DNA of 9,405 nt. Source: Pseudomonadota bacterium (GTDB lineage Bacteria > Pseudomonadota > Gammaproteobacteria > Burkholderiales > Sulfuriferulaceae). Made by a program: the position numbers and the translations under genes. Within the stretch, counting starts at the first letter, position 1. Each line of letters starts with the position of its first letter. Shown in pieces: positions 7,212 to 9,405 of the stretch. Location: NCBI GenBank assembly GCA_021790625.1, contig JAJYGL010000271.1:1-9405 (forward strand), written 5' to 3'. Under the pieces are notes generated by a model. The model ran no database searches, had not been told where the DNA came from, and saw only the letters and a list, made by a program, of their open reading frames with translations.

Positions 7212-8302
7212 GCGACTTTCTCCAGTTTATGCATGGTGCGACGGGTTTTGTCCTGTACGCGACCTGCCAGTTGACCGCAGGCAGCGTCGATATCGTCACC
7301 ACGGGTTTTACGGATAGTTGCCACTAGTCCAGCAGCGGTGAGCAGCGATTGAAAACGCTGTACCGTTTCTGCTGTTGAACGCCGATAGTCGCTGCCGGGA
7401 AATGGGTTGAATGGAATCAGGTTGAATTTGCAGGGAACGTCTCGCACCAACGCGATGAGTTCACGTGCGTGCGCTGGCTGATCATTGATGCCCGCCAGCA
7501 TGATGTATTCGAAGGTGATGAAATCGCGCGGCGCGCGGTCGAGATAACGCTGGCAGGCGGCCATCAATTGCGCCAACGGGTATTTGCGGTTGATGGGAAC
7601 CAGTTCGTTGCGCAGTGCATCATTAGGGGCATGTAGGGATACGGCGAGCGCAACCGGACAATCTTCGCGCAGTTGATCCATGGCAGGTACCAATCCGGAG
7701 GTGCTGACGGTGACTCGCCGGCGCGATAATCCCCACGCATGGTCATCCAGCATCAGACGCAGGGCAGGGATCAGGTTCTGGTAGTTGGCCAACGGTTCAC
7801 CCATACCCATCATGACGACATTGGTTATCGGGCGTTCACCAGATGAATCGATGGTCAGCGTGTGATTTGCCCACCAGAGTTGGCCGATGATTTCAGCGAC
7901 AGACAGGTTACGGTTGAAGCCTTGTTTTCCGGTGGAGCAAAAACTGCAGTCCAATGCACAACCAACCTGGGAAGATACGCACAGCGTGCCGCGGTTGGTT
8001 TCAGGAATGAAAACCGTTTCAACCCCATTTTTACTGCCAACATCCAGCAACCACTTGCGTGTGCCATCGCCGGCAAGCTGCTCGTTCAGCATACGGGGGG
8101 GTTCAACGACAGCGAGCCGGTTCAGCTTTTCGCGCAAGGACTTGGCCAGATCGCTCATGTCGTCAAAACGGGAAACACCGGCTTGATGAATCCAACGCGC
8201 AACCTGCCGGGCACGAAACGGTTTCTCACCTTGACTGGCAAACCAGTTGGTTAATCCATCCAGATCAAAATCGAGCAGGTTGGTCGCAGACATTTTAATC
8301 AT
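7208..8302 (-). CDS. rlmN: Dual-specificity 23S rRNA/tRNA adenine-C2 methyltransferase RlmN
   Basis: RlmN is a radical-SAM enzyme that methylates C2 of A2503 in 23S rRNA and A37 of certain tRNAs, affecting decoding accuracy and sensitivity to peptidyl-transferase antibiotics. The 364-residue product carries the radical-SAM cluster motif CALDCSFC (C115, C119, C122), the resolving cysteine C108 in LCVSSQ, and C342 in DIDAACGQ, which by family carries the methyl/methylidene group. The SAM-binding GMGEP is at 166-170. All catalytic residues are therefore present and the length is normal. The ATG at 8302 has only a weak GGG upstream; an ATG three codons later at 8293 is possible. It follows ndk by 39 bp and overlaps pilF by ATGA. 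Confidence 0.97.
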   Translation of the reverse strand: MIKMSATNLLDFDLDGLTNWFASQGEKPFRARQVARWIHQAGVSRFDDMSDLAKSLREKLNRLAVVEPPRMLNEQLAGDGTRKWLLDVGSKNGVETVFIPETNRGTLCVSSQVGCALDCSFCSTGKQGFNRNLSVAEIIGQLWWANHTLTIDSSGERPITNVVMMGMGEPLANYQNLIPALRLMLDDHAWGLSRRRVTVSTSGLVPAMDQLREDCPVALAVSLHAPNDALRNELVPINRKYPLAQLMAACQRYLDRAPRDFITFEYIMLAGINDQPAHARELIALVRDVPCKFNLIPFNPFPGSDYRRSTAETVQRFQSLLTAAGLVATIRKTRGDDIDAACGQLAGRVQDKTRRTMHKLEKVA

Positions 8303-8341
8303 GGAATACCCGTTTAATAATGAAACCCCCGTTGTTGCCGG

Positions 8342-8767
8342 TCAGCGAGGATAGACATTCAGCGCCGGAAAAAAATAGGCGATTTCGATAGCAGCGTTTT
8401 CTGCCGAATCCGAACCATGAACGGCATTGGCGTCGATGCTGTCGGCAAAATCAGCGCGAATGGTGCCGGGCGCTGCTTTTTTCGGGTCAGTGGCGCCCAT
8501 CAGGTCGCGGTTGGTGAGAACGGCATTTTTACCGCGCAGTACCTGCACCATAACCGGGCCAGATACCATAAAATCAACCAGATCTTTGAAAAAAGGGCGT
8601 TCGCGGTGAACAGCGTAAAAGCCTTCTGCTTCGGCGCGAGAAAGGTGCATCATGCGTGCAGCGATGATACGTAGTCCGGCATCTTCAAAACGCTGGTAAA
8701 TTTTGCCGATCAGATTTTTGGCGATGGCGTCTGGTTTGATGATGGACAGGGTGTGTTCTACAGTCAT
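8342..8767 (-). CDS. ndk: Nucleoside diphosphate kinase
   Basis: Ndk transfers the gamma-phosphate of ATP to nucleoside diphosphates through a phospho-histidine intermediate, balancing NTP and dNTP pools in the cytoplasm. The 141-residue product has the standard length. It shows the N-terminal TLSIIKPDA (6-14), RPFF (57-60), and the active-site signature NAVHGSDS with catalytic His117. The start is well defined by GGAG eight bases upstream (8776-8779). It is the first gene after a 447-bp non-coding gap and the likely head of the downstream unit, with only 39 bp and no visible terminator before rlmN. Confidence 0.98.
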   Translation of the reverse strand: MTVEHTLSIIKPDAIAKNLIGKIYQRFEDAGLRIIAARMMHLSRAEAEGFYAVHRERPFFKDLVDFMVSGPVMVQVLRGKNAVLTNRDLMGATDPKKAAPGTIRADFADSIDANAVHGSDSAENAAIEIAYFFPALNVYPR

Positions 8768-8775
8768 GATGCAAA

Positions 8776-8779
8776 CTCC
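8776..8779 (-). promoter_or_regulatory. ndk Shine-Dalgarno (GGAG)
   Basis: GGAG sits eight bases before the ndk ATG on the coding strand, a good match that fixes the start of this 141-residue protein. Confidence 0.75.
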
Positions 8780-8833
8780 AATGATGATATGAAACCAGAA
8801 TAATAATGTTAACTACGTATTGAAAAAAATTGC

Positions 8834-8854
8834 GTTTGCCAATTTGGTTTGCCA
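8834..8854 (-). repeat. Direct repeat TGGCAAAC x2 in the putative ndk leader
   Basis: Two identical octamers, TGGCAAAC on the coding strand, lie at 8847-8854 and 8834-8841 with a 13-base period. They are followed by a run of seven T (8829-8823). If the promoter at 8868-8896 is real, both copies fall early in the 5' leader of ndk. Their role is unknown and could be chance. Confidence 0.55.
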
Positions 8855-8867
8855 GTGTTGAAAAACT

Positions 8868-8896
8868 ATTTAACACTTTCATTTACCATATGTAAA
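8868..8896 (-). promoter_or_regulatory. Candidate sigma-70 promoter for ndk
   Basis: On the coding strand TTTACA (8896-8891, five of six to TTGACA) is separated by 17 bases from TTAAAT (8873-8868, four of six to TATAAT). Transcription would start near 8861 and give a leader of about 95 bases before ndk. It is the best-spaced match I found in the gap, but AT-rich DNA yields such matches by chance. Confidence 0.35.
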
Positions 8897-9015
8897 TTCC
8901 GGTTCTCCATTTCTTTTCGCCTCATCTTGATCATACGCATGACGTTTTCTAACAGCCTGTCAGTACTCGTGCATTTTGCAAACCGCTGCGAAACAGATGT
9001 TGTAATATAGATTCA

Positions 9016-9027
9016 AGCGCAGGCGCT
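9016..9027. repeat. Inverted repeat AGCGC-N2-GCGCT
   Basis: A perfect dyad with five-base arms and a two-base centre, GC-rich within an AT-rich gap. One base separates it from the next dyad. It could be an operator half or a small hairpin; no T-run follows on the psd-ndk strand, so it does not look like an intrinsic terminator. Confidence 0.5.
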
Positions 9028-9028
9028 G

Positions 9029-9041
9029 TGACGATCCGTCA
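9029..9041. repeat. Inverted repeat TGACG-N3-CGTCA
   Basis: A perfect dyad with five-base arms around a three-base centre, adjacent to the dyad at 9016-9027. The symmetry and spacing resemble a dimeric regulator site, but I cannot name a factor. It lies about 130 bases upstream of the candidate ndk -35 element. Confidence 0.5.
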
Positions 9042-9084
9042 ATGATAACTCATTAAAGTAACACGAAAAAGGGATAAAATAAAC

Positions 9085-9102
9085 CAAAAAAATGATTTTT
9101 TG
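9085..9102 (-). terminator. Weak A/T hairpin downstream of psd, possible terminator
   Basis: On the coding strand C-A6, a TCAT loop and T6-G form a seven-base-pair stem that is almost only A-T, followed by T-rich sequence. It begins about 113 bases after the psd stop. A GC-poor stem is atypical for an intrinsic terminator, so psd may instead end by Rho or elsewhere. Confidence 0.2.
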
Positions 9103-9214
9103 CCTGTTTTTAATCTGACTTTCGCATAAATAAATTTGCATAATGATAGTGCAGGATTTTTTTCGCAGGGAAACTTTGTTCCATCGGGTGTGCGGAGCAT
9201 ACAGATTGGGAGGT

Positions 9215-9405
9215 TTATCCCATTGCTTCACGTAATCTGACGGAACGTTCAGCACGCCAGTCGGATGGAAACGTTATCGTGTTGGCCGGAAACAGCAGGA
9301 TGACCGTAGAGCCGAGTAAAAACCGTCCCATTTCTTCCCCTTGTTGCAATTCGATGGTGTCGTGGCAGATTCTTGACCAGGGTTGTTGGTTGTGTCCGGT
9401 ATTGA
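9215..9405 (-). CDS. psd: Phosphatidylserine decarboxylase proenzyme, C-terminal end (5' part outside window)
   Basis: Psd converts phosphatidylserine to phosphatidylethanolamine at the inner membrane. Only the last 62 codons and stop are visible. The diagnostic segment is EEMGRFLLGSTV, which contains the LGST self-cleavage site: by family, the proenzyme cuts between Gly and Ser and the Ser (codon 9308-9310) becomes the pyruvoyl group of the small alpha chain. The 31 residues after that site match the usual short alpha chain. The visible end of the beta chain reads into the site without a break. Psd is outside the conserved ndk-der neighbourhood, and the long gap suggests a separate transcription unit. 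Confidence 0.93.
   Translation of the reverse strand, partial: NTGHNQQPWSRICHDTIELQQGEEMGRFLLGSTVILLFPANTITFPSDWRAERSVRLREAMG

Larger units (their letters stand above)
8768..9214. other. 447-bp AT-rich intergenic region between psd and ndk
   Basis: No credible gene lies here on either strand. The region is visibly richer in A/T than the flanking genes and is the only non-coding stretch over 40 bp in the window. Reading toward ndk it holds an A/T-only hairpin (9085-9102), two adjacent dyads (9029-9041 and 9016-9027), a possible sigma-70 promoter (8868-8896) and a direct repeat (8834-8854) followed by a T7 run on the coding strand. It should hold the psd terminator and the promoter of the ndk-der unit. 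I see no tRNA-like cloverleaf; a small RNA cannot be excluded from sequence alone. Confidence 0.8.

Noticed and set aside
8685..8882. Minus-strand small open frame over the ndk start and its leader
   Set aside because: It reads the first codons of ndk out of frame and has no homology-like features; a coded leader peptide is not supported.
9013..9255. 80-codon minus-strand open frame spanning the psd end and the gap
   Set aside because: Its first part is psd read in another frame and the rest is translated AT-rich non-coding DNA.
1..9405. Possibility of a novel or mobile system in the window
   Set aside because: Every gene is a recognised housekeeping family in conserved order, with no integrase, transposase, terminal repeat, CRISPR repeat or compositional break apart from the AT-rich intergenic gap.

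Overview
The window is an ordinary, very compact block of bacterial housekeeping genes, all on the minus strand. In transcription order (right to left) it holds the end of psd, a 447-bp AT-rich gap, then ndk, rlmN, pilF (pilW), rodZ, ispG, hisS, yfgM, bamB and the first 358 codons of der. The run ndk-rlmN-(pilF)-rodZ-ispG-hisS-yfgM-bamB-der is a known conserved neighbourhood in gamma- and betaproteobacteria. The pilF lipoprotein between rlmN and rodZ, the form of IspG (434 residues, with an extra segment between its Fe-S cysteines) and the overall protein wording point to a betaproteobacterium, perhaps a Nitrosomonadales or Gallionella-like organism. That placement is a judgement by eye, not a search result.

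Layout: 1-1075 der (cut by the left edge); 1072-2226 bamB; 2223-2909 yfgM; 2906-4183 hisS; 4212-5516 ispG; 5537-6436 rodZ; 6429-7211 pilF; 7208-8302 rlmN; 8342-8767 ndk; 8768-9214 non-coding; 9215-9405 psd C-terminus (cut by the right edge). Four junctions are 4-base ATGA stop/start overlaps and a fifth is an 8-base overlap. The longest gap from ndk to der is 39 bp. The set reads as one transcription unit or a few overlapping ones, probably started from the gap upstream of ndk.

Functionally the cluster mixes nucleotide supply (Ndk), translation (RlmN on 23S rRNA and tRNA, HisRS, the ribosome-assembly GTPase Der), isoprenoid precursors (IspG) and envelope building (PilF for type IV pilus secretin assembly, RodZ for cell shape, YfgM at the Sec translocon, BamB for outer-membrane protein insertion, Psd for phosphatidylethanolamine). 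Expected catalytic residues are present wherever the sequence covers them, and no gene shows a frameshift.

I found no mobile element, CRISPR array, RNA gene, phage or defence gene, and no evidence of an undescribed system. The parts worth a second look are small: paired dyads and a possible promoter in the psd-ndk gap, a short direct repeat in the likely ndk leader, a C8 tract near the end of bamB, a duplicated ribosome-binding decamer before hisS, and Glu in place of Asp in a Der G4 motif.
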